Source of the DNA: Austwickia chelonae
GTDB lineage: Bacteria > Actinomycetota > Actinomycetes > Actinomycetales > Dermatophilaceae
Direction of reading: 5' to 3'
NCBI RefSeq assembly: GCF_003391095.1
Contig: NZ_CP031447.1
Span: 1,178,001-1,242,000 of the forward strand
DNA length: 64,000 bases
The translations under genes were made by a program, and so were the position numbers. Each line of letters begins with the position of its first letter. The first letter of the stretch is position 1. Below are positions 40,411 to 53,336 of the stretch, piece by piece. A model generated the notes under the pieces. It searched no databases. It had not been told where the DNA came from and saw nothing but the letters and a program-made list of their open reading frames with translations.

Positions 40411-42054
40411 ATGCGCGCCACAGCAGCACTCAATCCGGACCAGACCCAAAGACGTCAGCGAGGCTTCGGACGCGGAATGAAATTACGCGGACAGATCCTC
40501 GCGGTGCTTGCAGTGATGGCTATAGCAACACTCGCCATCACCCTGGCCAGCATCGTCTCCTTCGGGAAGATGGCCGATGCCTCTGCGAAACAGGCGTCCA
40601 TCGAAGACCTGAAGAGCCCCCTGACCACGATCCAACATCGGCAGGTCTACAACCGGATGATGTTCGACTGGGTCGCTCTGGAGCAGACACAGAAAGGAAA
40701 GGACGACACCCTCGCCGTGGTGAAGAAGACCGACGGACAGATCGCCGACGCCGTTGCCCAGATCCGCAACAAAGGAGGAGACAAGATCATGCCCTCCTTC
40801 GACTCGTTCGTCGCCACCTATGGCGAATGGCAGAAGAACCGTGACAGCGTCCTGACCCCTCTGGCCTACGGCAAGAACTGGGAGCTGTACATGACGACCT
40901 CCTTCAGCTCTGAACCGAACGGGAACGTCGGGATCATCCGCCGGTACGAACCACAGTTGTACGCCGCGGAGAAAGAACTGGCCGAATACTCTAAGCGGCT
41001 GTCCGCCGAAGCTGACAGCACCCGTACCGGAGCCGTGACCCTGGTCGTCGCTGTCTTGATCGGCGCACTCGGAGTTACCGCAGTACTGGCCGCTGTCGTC
41101 CTGCGACGCATCAGCAGCAATGTGGACTCCGTCCGGTCCGGTCTGGCAGCACTCGCCGAAGGTGACCTGAGCCGACCAACCGTCGTCGACTCGTCCGATG
41201 AGATCGGCGAGATGGCCAAGGACCTGGAGCGGGCCAGGCTCAACCTGCACGCGGTCGTGGAGGACGCCTCTCAAACCGCAGGTTATGTAGCACAAGCCTC
41301 CGCTGAACTGGCGTCCTCGGCGCAGACTGCGAGGCAGGAGGCCGTCACCGTGTCCACAGAGGTTGGCGTCACCTCGTCCAAGGCCTCAGAGGTCAACTCG
41401 AACATCCAGACTGTCGCTGCGGGGACGGAGGAGATGACGGCCTCGATCCGGGAGATCGCGAAGAATGCTCAGGATGCCGCAGGAGTGGCGGCATCGGCGG
41501 TGAGCGTGGCCGACCGGACGAATGCCACGGTGGCGAAGCTGGGCGATTCGAGTGTGGAGATCGGGAATGTCGTCAAGGTGATCACGTCGATCGCGGAGCA
41601 GACGAATCTGTTGGCGTTGAATGCCACCATTGAAGCGGCCAGGGCGGGGGAAGCCGGGAAGGGCTTCGCCGTGGTGGCGAACGAGGTGAAGGATCTCGCG
41701 CAGGAGACGGCGAAGGCGACGGAGGACATCGGGCATCGGGTGGAACAGATCCAGGTGGACACCGAGGCGGCGGTGGCAGCGATCAGTGAGATCTCGGCGA
41801 TCATCTCGCAGATCAATGACACCCAGGCCACGATCGCCTCGGCCGTGGAGGAGCAGACCGCCACCACCAACGAGATGGGCCGGAATGTCGCTGAAGCGGC
41901 GGCTGGGGCAGGAGATATCGCTCGTGGTGTCGACACCGCCGCCACCGCAGCGAACTCCGCTGGACAATCGATGGAGGACGTCGGCGCAGGAATCGGCGAT
42001 CTCGCCGAACGTGCACTCCAGTTGAGGGAGAAGGTCAGCACCTTCCGACTCTGA
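40411..42054 (+). CDS. Methyl-accepting chemotaxis protein
   Basis: The product has 547 residues from ATG 40411, which has GGAG seven bases upstream. An N-terminal helix [20 protein letters not shown] and a second helix [20 protein letters not shown] bracket a helical, four-helix-bundle-like extracellular sensor of about 150 residues. A HAMP domain follows ([20 protein letters not shown]). The signalling tip is [20 protein letters not shown] to [20 protein letters not shown]. It should signal through CheA and CheW, which are not in this window. It implies motility or another Che-like system. Confidence 0.95.
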   Translation: MRATAALNPDQTQRRQRGFGRGMKLRGQILAVLAVMAIATLAITLASIVSFGKMADASAKQASIEDLKSPLTTIQHRQVYNRMMFDWVALEQTQKGKDDTLAVVKKTDGQIADAVAQIRNKGGDKIMPSFDSFVATYGEWQKNRDSVLTPLAYGKNWELYMTTSFSSEPNGNVGIIRRYEPQLYAAEKELAEYSKRLSAEADSTRTGAVTLVVAVLIGALGVTAVLAAVVLRRISSNVDSVRSGLAALAEGDLSRPTVVDSSDEIGEMAKDLERARLNLHAVVEDASQTAGYVAQASAELASSAQTARQEAVTVSTEVGVTSSKASEVNSNIQTVAAGTEEMTASIREIAKNAQDAAGVAASAVSVADRTNATVAKLGDSSVEIGNVVKVITSIAEQTNLLALNATIEAARAGEAGKGFAVVANEVKDLAQETAKATEDIGHRVEQIQVDTEAAVAAISEISAIISQINDTQATIASAVEEQTATTNEMGRNVAEAAAGAGDIARGVDTAATAANSAGQSMEDVGAGIGDLAERALQLREKVSTFRL

Positions 42055-42100
42055 CAAACCGCGCGAACGTGACCTAACACCTGCGTAAAACAGTGCAAAG

Positions 42101-42129
42101 TGGTCGGATCGCGCTTCGGCCGCTACGCT
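42101..42129 (+). promoter_or_regulatory. candidate promoter of the pyr operon
   Basis: TGGTCG and TACGCT (42124-42129) are 17 bases apart. A start near 42136 would make a leader of about 55 bases, just containing the PyrR-binding stem-loop. The -35 match is weak. Confidence 0.4.
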
Positions 42130-42146
42130 CGGTAAGCGTTCGACAT

Positions 42147-42178
42147 CCTTTAACCACCGTCCTGTGAGGCGGGGAAGG
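42147..42178 (+). promoter_or_regulatory. PyrR-binding stem-loop overlapping the pyrR ribosome-binding site
   Basis: The loop sequence GTCCTGTGAGGC (42159-42170) fits the known PyrR-binding consensus ARUCCNGNGAGGYU at 12 of 14 positions. It closes with CCG/CGG, continues with CC/GG after a bulged A, and then CCTT (42147-42150) pairs with AAGG (42175-42178), part of the Shine-Dalgarno AAGGAGG. UMP-bound PyrR would stabilise the stem and block translation of the operon. This matches reported translational control in mycobacteria. Confidence 0.75.
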
Positions 42179-42190
42179 AGGTCTGGCGCC

Positions 42191-42817
42191 ATGGTGCGTC
42201 CTGACTCGGCACGATCCCACCCCGAGCAGGCTGGAAGAACACCAGCCCCGGGAACATCCACCGATTCCATTGCCCCCCCGGACGTCAAGGCCGTCCTGGG
42301 CGAGGCAGACATCTCCCGAGCACTGCGGCGTATGGCCCACGAAGTGCTCGAACGCAACAAAGGTGGCGACGATCTCATCGTCCTGGGCATCCGGACCCGG
42401 GGGATGCCCTTGGCTGCGCGACTCGCCCGCCTGATGAGCGAGGTCGAAGGCTACGAGATCCCCGTCGGCAATCTCGACGTCACCCTCTACCGGGACGACC
42501 TGCGACGGCACCCCACCCGACGGGTCGAGTCCACCGATATCCCAGAACGGGGGATCGACGACGCCGTCGTCGTCCTGGTCGACGACGTGCTCTATTCAGG
42601 GCGGACCATCCGTGCTGCGCTGGACGCCCTGAACGACATCGGCCGTCCTCGAGCTGTCCGGTTGGCCGTGCTCGTCGACCGTGGACATCGTGAGCTGCCC
42701 ATCCGTGCCGACCACGTCGGCAAGAACCTGCCCACATCCAGCAGCGAACGGGTCGACGTGCTGCTGTCCGAAGCAGACGGGCTCGACGAGGTCCGCATCA
42801 CCGGAGGTGACCGCTGA
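42191..42817 (+). CDS. pyrR: Pyrimidine operon regulator PyrR / uracil phosphoribosyltransferase
   Basis: From ATG 42191 the product has 208 residues. The PRPP-binding motif is [34 protein letters not shown] and [17 protein letters not shown] are characteristic PyrR segments. The first 35 residues are a Ser/Pro/Ala-rich extension. PyrR binds pyr leader RNA when UMP is high. AAGGAGG lies ten bases upstream of the ATG, within a stem-loop that PyrR should bind. Its stop overlaps pyrB (TGATG). Confidence 0.96.
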   Translation: MVRPDSARSHPEQAGRTPAPGTSTDSIAPPDVKAVLGEADISRALRRMAHEVLERNKGGDDLIVLGIRTRGMPLAARLARLMSEVEGYEIPVGNLDVTLYRDDLRRHPTRRVESTDIPERGIDDAVVVLVDDVLYSGRTIRAALDALNDIGRPRAVRLAVLVDRGHRELPIRADHVGKNLPTSSSERVDVLLSEADGLDEVRITGGDR

Positions 42818-43755
42818 TGAGGCTGCCACACTTCCTGTCCACCGACGGGCTCACCCGCGACCAGATCACCCAGCTTCTCGACACTGCCGAGGAAATGGAG
42901 AAAGTACGTCGTCGCGAGGTCAAGAAGATCCCTGCCTTGCGTGGAGTCACCGTCGTCAACGCCTTCTTCGAGGACTCGACCCGTACGAAGAACTCCTTCG
43001 ACCTGGCCGCCAAGTCCTTGTCCGCCGACACGATGACCTTCTCCGGCAAGGGCTCCTCGACCTCCAAAGGCGAATCACTACGGGATACCGTGCTCACCAT
43101 CGCCGCGATGGGCGTCGACGGTTTCGTCATCCGCCATTCAGCTTCAGGCGCGCCAAAACTCGCCATGGACTGGACCGGCTTGCCTGTGGTCAACGCCGGT
43201 GACGGCACCCACGAGCACCCCACCCAGGCGCTCCTGGACGCCTACGCGATGCGCCAAAGGCTGGGCGACCTGAACGGACGCCATGTCGCCATCGTCGGTG
43301 ACCTGCTGCACAGCAGGGTGGTCCGTTCGAACATCTTCTGTCTGCGGACCCTCGGTGCCCACGTCACCCTGGTGGCGCCACCGACGTTGATGCCTCCGGG
43401 CATCGAGGAGCGAGCAGCTGCCGAAGGGTTCGCGATCACCTACGACCTCGACTCGGTGGTCGGCGACGTCGACGCCGTCATGATGCTGCGCGTCCAACGC
43501 GAACGGATGAGCGGAGGATTCTTCCCCACAGAGGCTGAGTACACGGCTCTGTTCGGGCTGACCCGACGGCGGATGGAACGACTCGGCAAGAACGCCGTCA
43601 TCTGTCATCCCGGCCCGATGAACCGAGGTCTGGAGATCTCACCCGAGGCCGCCGATGCGGCGAACTCGCTGATCCTGGACCAGGTCGCTGCCGGTGTGTA
43701 CACCCGGATGGCCGTGCTGTTCCATGTCTTTTCCGGGGAAGGGAGCGCGGCATGA
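42817..43755 (+). CDS. pyrB: Aspartate carbamoyltransferase catalytic subunit
   Basis: A 312-residue enzyme joining carbamoyl phosphate and aspartate. FFEDSTRTKNSFDLAAKSL contains the carbamoyl-phosphate-binding STRT motif. DGTHEHPTQALLDAYAM and VMMLRVQRERM are conserved. No pyrI regulatory subunit is present. It is coupled to pyrR upstream (TGATG) and pyrC downstream (ATGA). Confidence 0.97.
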   Translation: MRLPHFLSTDGLTRDQITQLLDTAEEMEKVRRREVKKIPALRGVTVVNAFFEDSTRTKNSFDLAAKSLSADTMTFSGKGSSTSKGESLRDTVLTIAAMGVDGFVIRHSASGAPKLAMDWTGLPVVNAGDGTHEHPTQALLDAYAMRQRLGDLNGRHVAIVGDLLHSRVVRSNIFCLRTLGAHVTLVAPPTLMPPGIEERAAAEGFAITYDLDSVVGDVDAVMMLRVQRERMSGGFFPTEAEYTALFGLTRRRMERLGKNAVICHPGPMNRGLEISPEAADAANSLILDQVAAGVYTRMAVLFHVFSGEGSAA

Positions 43756-45041
43756 GTCTGCTCGTCAAAGGTGCGGACCTGCTCGGCCAAGGACGCGGAG
43801 ACATCCTCGTCCGTGACGGAAGGATCGACGAGATCGGCCCGGACGTCGACGCTCCCGCCGGAGCGGAGGTCATCGACGCCGACGGACTGATCGCCTTGCC
43901 CGGTCTCGTGGACATACACACCCACCTGCGCGAACCAGGACGGGAAGACGCCGAAACCATCGAATCCGGCTCGAAGGCTGCAGCCCGAGGTGGCTACGTC
44001 GCGGTGATGGCGATGGCCAACACCGAGCCGGTGACCGACACCGCGATCCTCGCCGAGTGGGTCTGGGAGCATGGCCGCCGCAGCGCCTACACCGATGTGC
44101 ACCCCGTCGGAGCGGTCACCAAAGGGCTGCGGGGAGAAGAGCTGGCCGAGTTGGGGCTGATGCACCGCAGCCGCGCCGGGGTATCGATGTTCTCCGACGA
44201 CGGCCGATGCGTCCACGACCCTCAGGTCATGCGACGGGCGCTGGAATACGTGAAGGCCTTCGGCGGCGTCATCGCCCAGCACGCCCAGGATCCCCGGCTC
44301 GCTCCACACACCGCCTGCTGTCATGAGGGGCCTGTCTCGGGACGGCTCGGCCTGCCAGGCTGGCCTGCGGTCGCCGAGGAGACGATCATCGCTCGTGACG
44401 TGATGCTTGCACGTCAGGCCGGATCACGGTTGCACGTCTGTCACCTGTCGACCGCAGGCAGCGTCGAGATCGTTCGATGGGCCAAGTCCCAGGGCATCCA
44501 GGTCACTGCCGAGGCGACGCCTCACCACCTTCTGCTCACCACCGAGCTGCTCGAGGGCTACGACCCGGTCTACAAGGTCAATCCGCCGCTGCGCCCCAGC
44601 GAGGACGTCGAAGCCGTGCGTGCGGGCTTGGCCGACGGCACCATCGACGCTGTCGCCACCGATCACGCGCCCCACGCTCGCAATGACAAGGAACACGACT
44701 TCCAGGTCGCGGCCTTCGGGATGCTCGGGTTGGAGACTGCGCTGTCGGTGGTGACCGAGGTCATGGTGAGACCCGGGTTGATGGCCTGGCACGATGTGGC
44801 CAGATCGATGTCGGGCAGACCGGCACAGATCGCGGGACTGACCGATCACGGCCGCCCGTTGGCAGCAGGTGAGCCGGCCAACATCACCCTCGTCGATCCG
44901 GAAGCCACCGTGGTGATCGACCGGGAAGACAGCTCATCCATCTCCCGTAACAACCCCTACCACGGACGCACCCTGCACGGCCGGGTGATGACGACTCTGC
45001 TCCGCGGCGTCCCGACCCTGTTGGAGGGCCGACTGCAATGA
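43752..45041 (+). CDS. pyrC: Dihydroorotase
   Basis: A 429-residue class I dihydroorotase. The metal-site motif is [18 protein letters not shown], with later zinc ligands in VCHLSTAGS and the catalytic region [17 protein letters not shown]. It closes carbamoyl-aspartate to dihydroorotate. Both ends overlap their neighbours by ATGA. The small membrane-protein gene often found between pyrC and carA in actinobacteria is absent. Confidence 0.97.
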   Translation: MSLLVKGADLLGQGRGDILVRDGRIDEIGPDVDAPAGAEVIDADGLIALPGLVDIHTHLREPGREDAETIESGSKAAARGGYVAVMAMANTEPVTDTAILAEWVWEHGRRSAYTDVHPVGAVTKGLRGEELAELGLMHRSRAGVSMFSDDGRCVHDPQVMRRALEYVKAFGGVIAQHAQDPRLAPHTACCHEGPVSGRLGLPGWPAVAEETIIARDVMLARQAGSRLHVCHLSTAGSVEIVRWAKSQGIQVTAEATPHHLLLTTELLEGYDPVYKVNPPLRPSEDVEAVRAGLADGTIDAVATDHAPHARNDKEHDFQVAAFGMLGLETALSVVTEVMVRPGLMAWHDVARSMSGRPAQIAGLTDHGRPLAAGEPANITLVDPEATVVIDREDSSSISRNNPYHGRTLHGRVMTTLLRGVPTLLEGRLQ

Positions 45042-46281
45042 CGACGACCGCTACACGGTCGCCCCGTACTCCGGCTGTCCTCGTTCTCGAGGACGGCCGG
45101 GTGTTCACCGGGCGGGCCTATGGAGCCGAGGGCACCGCTGTGGGCGAGATCGTCTTCTCCACCGGGATGACCGGCTACCAGGAGACACTCACCGACCCCA
45201 GTTATCACCGGCAGATCGTGGCCATGACCGCGCCCCACGTCGGTAACACCGGAGTGAACGACGAGGACGCGGAGTCCAGCCGGATCTGGGTGGCCGGATT
45301 CGTCATCCGCGACCCTGCTCCGCGTCCCAGCAACTGGCGCAGCCAGCGTGACCTGGAAGACGAATTGCGAGCAGCCGGAGTCGTCGGTCTGTGCGAGGTC
45401 GACACCAGGGCGATCACCCGGCACATCCGGGAAGCCGGAGCGATGAGGGCCGGGATCTTCTCCGGGGAAGAAGCCCACGCCAGCCACAGAGATCTGCTCA
45501 GCCGGGTGTTGGCCGCACCGGCCATGTCCGGTGCCAGGCTCGCCGAAGAGGTCAGCACGGACATCGGGTACATCGTCCCTGCGATCGGCGAGCGCCGCGC
45601 TGTGGTTGCCGCCATCGACCTCGGACTGAAGTCGATGACCCCGCACCGGATGGCTGAACGCGGCATCGAAGTGCATGTCCTGTCAGCCGAATCGACCTAC
45701 GAGGACCTCTGCGCCGTCACCGGCGTCACCGAAGGACCCCGTGCCCGAGGAGGGGGACCGGACGGTGTCTTCCTGTCCAATGGCCCCGGCGACCCAGCCA
45801 CCGCGGACAGCCAGATCGCCCTGCTGCAGGAAGTGCTGGACGCCCGTATCCCCTACTTCGGGATCTGTTTCGGCAACCAGCTGCTCGGCCGTGCCCTGGG
45901 TTTCGGGACCTACAAACTCAGATACGGACATCGAGGCATCAACCAGCCGGTCCTGGACCGGTCCACCGGCCGGGTCGAGATCACTGCGCAGAACCATGGA
46001 TTTGCCGTCGACGCACCACTCGACAGTGTGGTGCAGGCCCCGAACGATACTGAGGGGCACACCTCCTACGGGCGGGTCGAGGTCTCCCATGTCTCGTTGA
46101 ACGACCGCGTGGTCGAGGGCCTGAAGTGCCTCGACATCCCCGCTTTCTCCGTGCAGTACCACCCGGAAGCCGCAGCCGGCCCCCACGACTCGGCCTACCT
46201 CTTCGACCGCTTCCTCGACCTCATGCTCGACGCCGCAGGACCGTCGGCATCCCCCGAATCTGCCCACGGAGGCCAGTACTG

Positions 46282-46282
<1 letters not shown>
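45038..46282 (+). CDS. carA: Carbamoyl-phosphate synthase small subunit
   Basis: A 414-residue glutaminase subunit. The N-terminal domain has [20 protein letters not shown]. The class I amidotransferase domain has the nucleophile Cys at about residue 277 in [18 protein letters not shown], and HPEAA for the triad His-Glu. It feeds ammonia to CarB. ATGA overlap with pyrC and TGATG overlap with carB show tight coupling. Confidence 0.97.
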
Positions 46283-49627
<3,345 letters not shown>

Positions 49628-49635
<8 letters not shown>

Positions 49636-50527
49636 ACGGGCGACGGCCGATGCGGTGAGCCCGGCGCAGGTGACCGCAACCCTTGTAGAAGCGACCTGGG
49701 TCGGGGCCTATCGGAGGATGGCCTTCGAAGTGGACTGGATCGCCGATGTGGCGGCACCCGGACATTTCGTGTCGGTGACGGTAGGCGGAGAGCTCAGCGG
49801 GGCGCTGCTGCGTAGGTCCTTCTCGTTGAGCGAGGTCGTCCCGGCAACAGAGGGCCGGCGGGGCCGGGTCGAGCTGGTGGTGGCGCCACATGGCAAGGGG
49901 TCACGTTGGTTGACCGCTCTCGACGTGGGCGGCTGCGTCGACATGGTGGGCCCCTCCGGACGGCCCTTCCCCCTGCCGGCGGAACCGGTCTCCTGTGTGC
50001 TGGTGGGGGGCGGGTACGGAAGCGCCCCCTTGTTCTGGCTCGGCCGGTCCTTGCGTTCCCGAGGGTGCCAGGTAGCCATGGTCTTAGGCGCTGCGGACGA
50101 GAAACGCTTGTACGGCGTGGAGCTGGCTGCCGAGTGCGCCGACCCGGTGTTGGTCACGACGAACGACGGCAGCGCCGGGGTGCCTGGATGGGTCTCCGAT
50201 GTCCTGCCGGGATTGATCGACGACGTAGGAGCAGGACAGGTCTACGCTTGCGGGCCGATGCCCATGTTGCAGTCGGTGACCCGGATCGCCGAGGCACATG
50301 GCGCCACGGCGCAGGTGACGGTGGAGGAAGCCATGGCCTGCGGCATCGGGGTCTGTATGACCTGTGTGCTGCCGGTCGAGGGCCTGGATGGGCGTACGCG
50401 CATGGTGCGTGCCTGTACGGAGGGTCCGACCTTCCGGGGCGATCTGGTCCGCTGGGACTCTTTCGAGGACGGCCGATGCCGGGTGCCCTCCGACGCCGTG
50501 GGAGCGCCCGGGGCAGGTGGTCACTGA
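49628..50527 (+). CDS. pyrK: Dihydroorotate dehydrogenase electron-transfer subunit
   Basis: From GTG 49628 the product has 299 residues. It is a ferredoxin-reductase-like protein: FAD-binding [14 protein letters not shown]-binding [16 protein letters not shown] and [10 protein letters not shown], and a 2Fe-2S cluster motif [13 protein letters not shown] with Cys 238, 243, 246 and a fourth Cys near 263. It passes electrons from PyrD to NAD. GAGGAGGT lies about seven bases upstream, inside the carB end. Its stop overlaps pyrD (TGATG). Confidence 0.94.
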
Positions 50528-51492
50528 TGCCGCAGGTGCGTTTGGACGTGGACCTCGGCGGACGGATGAAGCTGCCGAACCCGGTGATGACGGCCTCGGG
50601 ATGCGCGGCGAATGGTCGCGAGTTGGCGCATTTCTTCGACCTGGGAGACCTCGGCGCGTTCACCACGAAGACGGTGATGGGCGCGCCGAGGTCGGGCCGG
50701 GGAACTCCTCGGATGGCGGAGACCGCCGGAGGGATGCTGAACTCGATCGGTCTCCAGGGGCCGGGGATCGAGGCCTTCGTGGAGGAGGACTTGCCTTGGC
50801 TTGCCTCCGTCGGAGCCCGGGTACTGGTTTCCATCGCTGGCGGCGATGTCGAAGAGTTCGCCTCGGTAGCGAGAACGCTCTCCGGGAGCGAGGCTTTCGA
50901 CTGCTGTGTCGGGGTGGAGATCAACATCTCCTGCCCGAATGTGGCCAATCGAGGCCTGGTGTTCTCCTGCGATCCGGTCTCGACCGCTGAGGTCGTGCGC
51001 GCTGTGCGCGAGCACGTTCCTGCGGAGGTGCCGACTTTGGCCAAGCTCAGCCCGGATGTGACTGACATGGTGCCGATCGCCGGTGCCGCATTGGCTGCTG
51101 GTGCTGACGGGCTCACGATGATCAACACGATCCTGGGGATGGAGATCGACCTCGACCGGTTACGCCCCACGCTGGGCGGTGTCACCGGCGGGCTTTCCGG
51201 ACCTGCGATTCATCCGGTGGCCGTGCGCGCAGTCTTCCAGGTGAGGGCAGCGATGCGTGCAGGGCGGATCGCTGCGGCACCGGTCATCGGCGTGGGTGGT
51301 GTCGCCTCCGGAGCGGATGCCTTGCGACTCATCGCGGCAGGTGCGGATGCGGTGCAGGTCGGAACCGCGGTCTTCCACGATCCACAGGCTCCGGTTCGGG
51401 TTGTTCAGGAATTGGGCTGCTTGATCGCGGACAAAGGGTTCGCGTCTGTGGCTGAGGTGGTCGGGATCGCACACGAACGGATGGCGACATGA
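50527..51492 (+). CDS. pyrD: Dihydroorotate dehydrogenase, class 1B catalytic subunit
   Basis: From ATG 50527 the product has 321 residues, beginning [20 protein letters not shown]. The FMN domain shows GVEINISCPNVANRG, with the catalytic Cys expected of class 1B, and PVIGVGGVASGADALRLIAA. No N-terminal membrane helix is present, unlike class 2 enzymes. With PyrK it forms an NAD-dependent soluble enzyme that works without oxygen or quinone. The open frame upstream of the ATG only mirrors pyrK. Confidence 0.95.
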   Translation: MPQVRLDVDLGGRMKLPNPVMTASGCAANGRELAHFFDLGDLGAFTTKTVMGAPRSGRGTPRMAETAGGMLNSIGLQGPGIEAFVEEDLPWLASVGARVLVSIAGGDVEEFASVARTLSGSEAFDCCVGVEINISCPNVANRGLVFSCDPVSTAEVVRAVREHVPAEVPTLAKLSPDVTDMVPIAGAALAAGADGLTMINTILGMEIDLDRLRPTLGGVTGGLSGPAIHPVAVRAVFQVRAAMRAGRIAAAPVIGVGGVASGADALRLIAAGADAVQVGTAVFHDPQAPVRVVQELGCLIADKGFASVAEVVGIAHERMAT

Positions 51493-52454
51493 ACAACGAA
51501 GGGCAGCGCGAGCCTGTCGGACCGGAGGACAGCGTGGGCGAGGAGTGCGACCTGCTTCGCACGAGCGACCCTGGCTGCTCGTTCGGAGCTCGACTCCACA
51601 CTGCGGTGGGTCGGTGCGGCCCGTTGTGCGTGGGGATCGATCCTCATCCGGCGTTGTTGGCGCAATGGGGATTGCTGGACGATCCTGCAGGTCTGAGGCA
51701 TTTCGCGATGACTTGTGTGGAGGCCTTTTCTGGCGTTGTGGCCTGTGTGAAACCGCAGTCGGCCTTCTTCGAAAGACACGGGTCAGCGGGGATCGCTGTT
51801 CTCGAGGAGGTGCTGGCGGGGCTGCGTGATGGAGACACCCTGAGCATCCTGGATGTCAAGCGCGGGGATATCGGCTCCACCATGGCCGGATATGCCGAGG
51901 CCTATCTGGGAGAGGGCCCTTTGGCCGCTGACGCGATCACCGTGAGTCCTTATCTGGGGTATGGCTCCTTGCGGCCGGCTCTGGACATGGCTAGAGCCGG
52001 GGGCCGGGGGGTCTTCGTCCTCGCGTTGACCTCGAACCCGGAAGGGCCAGCTGTGCAGCACGCCCGGGTCTGGGGGATGCAGGCGGCTGGTTCGGGTTCG
52101 GCCTCTGCGACCTCGGTCGCCGGCAACATCGTCTCCGGTGCCGCCGCGGACAATGCTGCAGCCGGCCTGCAGGGTGTGTGGGGGCATGTGGGGTTGGTGG
52201 TCGGGGCAACGGTCGGGGAAGCGGTGCAGGAGTTGGGTGTGGACCTGGCTGCTGCGAATGCCCCCATCCTGGCTCCCGGGGTCGGCGCTCAGGGTGCGGA
52301 TGCAGACGATCTACGGCAGGTGTTCGGGGCGGCTCTGGGGCATGTTCTGCCCTCGAGCAGCCGTGAGATTCTGTCGGCTGGTCCGCAGATCGAGACACTT
52401 CGGGAACGCGCCCAGCTTTCTGCGGGGCATTTGGCGCACGTATTGGAGCTGTGA
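51489..52454 (+). CDS. pyrF: Orotidine 5'-phosphate decarboxylase, type 2 family
   Basis: A 321-residue decarboxylase forming UMP. The active-site motif is LDVKRGDIGSTMAGYA, the long-family pattern seen in actinobacteria. GPLCVGIDPHPALLAQWGL is at the N-terminus and APILAPGVGAQGADADDLRQ is near the C-terminus. About 30 variable residues precede the conserved FGARL, so a shorter start is possible; the ATG used overlaps the pyrD stop by ATGA. pyrE is not in the window. Confidence 0.94.
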   Translation: MNNEGQREPVGPEDSVGEECDLLRTSDPGCSFGARLHTAVGRCGPLCVGIDPHPALLAQWGLLDDPAGLRHFAMTCVEAFSGVVACVKPQSAFFERHGSAGIAVLEEVLAGLRDGDTLSILDVKRGDIGSTMAGYAEAYLGEGPLAADAITVSPYLGYGSLRPALDMARAGGRGVFVLALTSNPEGPAVQHARVWGMQAAGSGSASATSVAGNIVSGAAADNAAAGLQGVWGHVGLVVGATVGEAVQELGVDLAAANAPILAPGVGAQGADADDLRQVFGAALGHVLPSSSREILSAGPQIETLRERAQLSAGHLAHVLEL

Positions 52455-52801
52455 TGACAGGTCAGGAAACGGGGGCAACTGCCCCTGATCAGAGCGATCC
52501 ACGGGGGGTCTCGGCGATGGCTGAACTCGCCGAGATTCGTGGAAGCATCGACAATATCGACGCGGCCCTGGTGCATTTGCTCGCGGAGCGTTTCAAATGT
52601 ACTCAACGGGTGGGTCGGCTTAAGGCCGAACATGGCCTCCCACCTGCGGATCCTGACCGTGAAACGGCTCAGATCGCAAGGTTGCGAGGGCTGGCCGTCG
52701 AATCGCGTCTGGACCCGGCCTTCGCGGAGAAGTTCCTGGCGTTCATCATCGATGAGGTCATTCATCATCATCAAGCGATAGCGGCCCGCCGGGAGCAGTG
52801 A
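52454..52801 (+). CDS. Chorismate mutase, AroQ class
   Basis: From ATG 52454 the product has 115 residues. It is a single-domain, all-helical AroQ-type mutase: LAEIRGSIDNIDAALVHLLA, ERFKCTQRVGRLKAEHGLPP and a final helix FLAFIIDEVIHHHQAIAARR. The catalytic Arg and Lys are in these helices. It makes prephenate for Phe/Tyr synthesis. The ATG overlaps the pyrF stop (TGATG), so it is coupled to the pyrimidine operon, 25 kb away from the aro genes. An N-terminal Thr/Ser-rich stretch of 20 residues may be optional. Confidence 0.9.
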   Translation: MTGQETGATAPDQSDPRGVSAMAELAEIRGSIDNIDAALVHLLAERFKCTQRVGRLKAEHGLPPADPDRETAQIARLRGLAVESRLDPAFAEKFLAFIIDEVIHHHQAIAARREQ

Positions 52802-52866
52802 GGCAGACCCCTCGTGGACCGACGCGGAAGGCTGTTACGCCGGGGTAATTGGCAGGGTGAGTCCCG

Positions 52867-52895
52867 TTGCACCTGACCGGTGCTTTCGCTAGGTT
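52867..52895 (+). promoter_or_regulatory. mihF promoter
   Basis: TTGCAC (52867-52872), exactly 17 bases, then TAGGTT (52890-52895) is the best housekeeping-type promoter in the window. The leader to the mihF GTG would be about 115 bases. Confidence 0.6.
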
Positions 52896-53015
52896 CAACC
52901 CTGGGCTTCGCGAGAAAGCACCGGTGACAAGCATGTACGACTGTCTGGGTCGTGCGCCTGTATTCGGTCTCGCGGCCCGTGACAGACAATCGGCAGCTTC
53001 TTCGAGGAGAGACCC

Positions 53016-53333
53016 GTGGCCCTACCCCAGCTGACCCCCGAGCAGCGCGCGGAAGCGCTCGAGAAGGCCGCAGCCGCGCGGCGTGAGCGGGCTGCGGTCA
53101 AGAACAGGCTGAAGAACTCGCAGGGATCTCTCGCTGACGTCGTGAAGGAAGGCAAGACCAACGACGTCATCGGCAAGATGAAGGTTTCTTCTCTTCTGGA
53201 GTCCATGCCCGGCGTCGGCCGGGTCCGGGCTCGTCAGATCATGGAGGAGATCGGTATCTCCGAGACCCGCCGGGTGCGTGGTCTGGGCGCGAATCAGATC
53301 GCTGCTCTGCTCGAGCGCTTCAAGCAGGGCTGA
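53016..53333 (+). CDS. mihF: Actinobacterial integration host factor mIHF
   Basis: The 105-residue protein begins VALPQLTPEQRAEALEKAAA and contains the helix-two-turn-helix region VSSLLESMPGVGRVRARQIM and EEIGISETRRVRGLGANQ. mIHF is a nucleoid protein found only in actinobacteria, and its gene lies beside gmk, as here. GAGGAGAGACCC precedes the GTG. The frame stays open past its TGA into gmk. Confidence 0.96.
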   Translation: MALPQLTPEQRAEALEKAAAARRERAAVKNRLKNSQGSLADVVKEGKTNDVIGKMKVSSLLESMPGVGRVRARQIMEEIGISETRRVRGLGANQIAALLERFKQG

Positions 53334-53336
53334 GCC

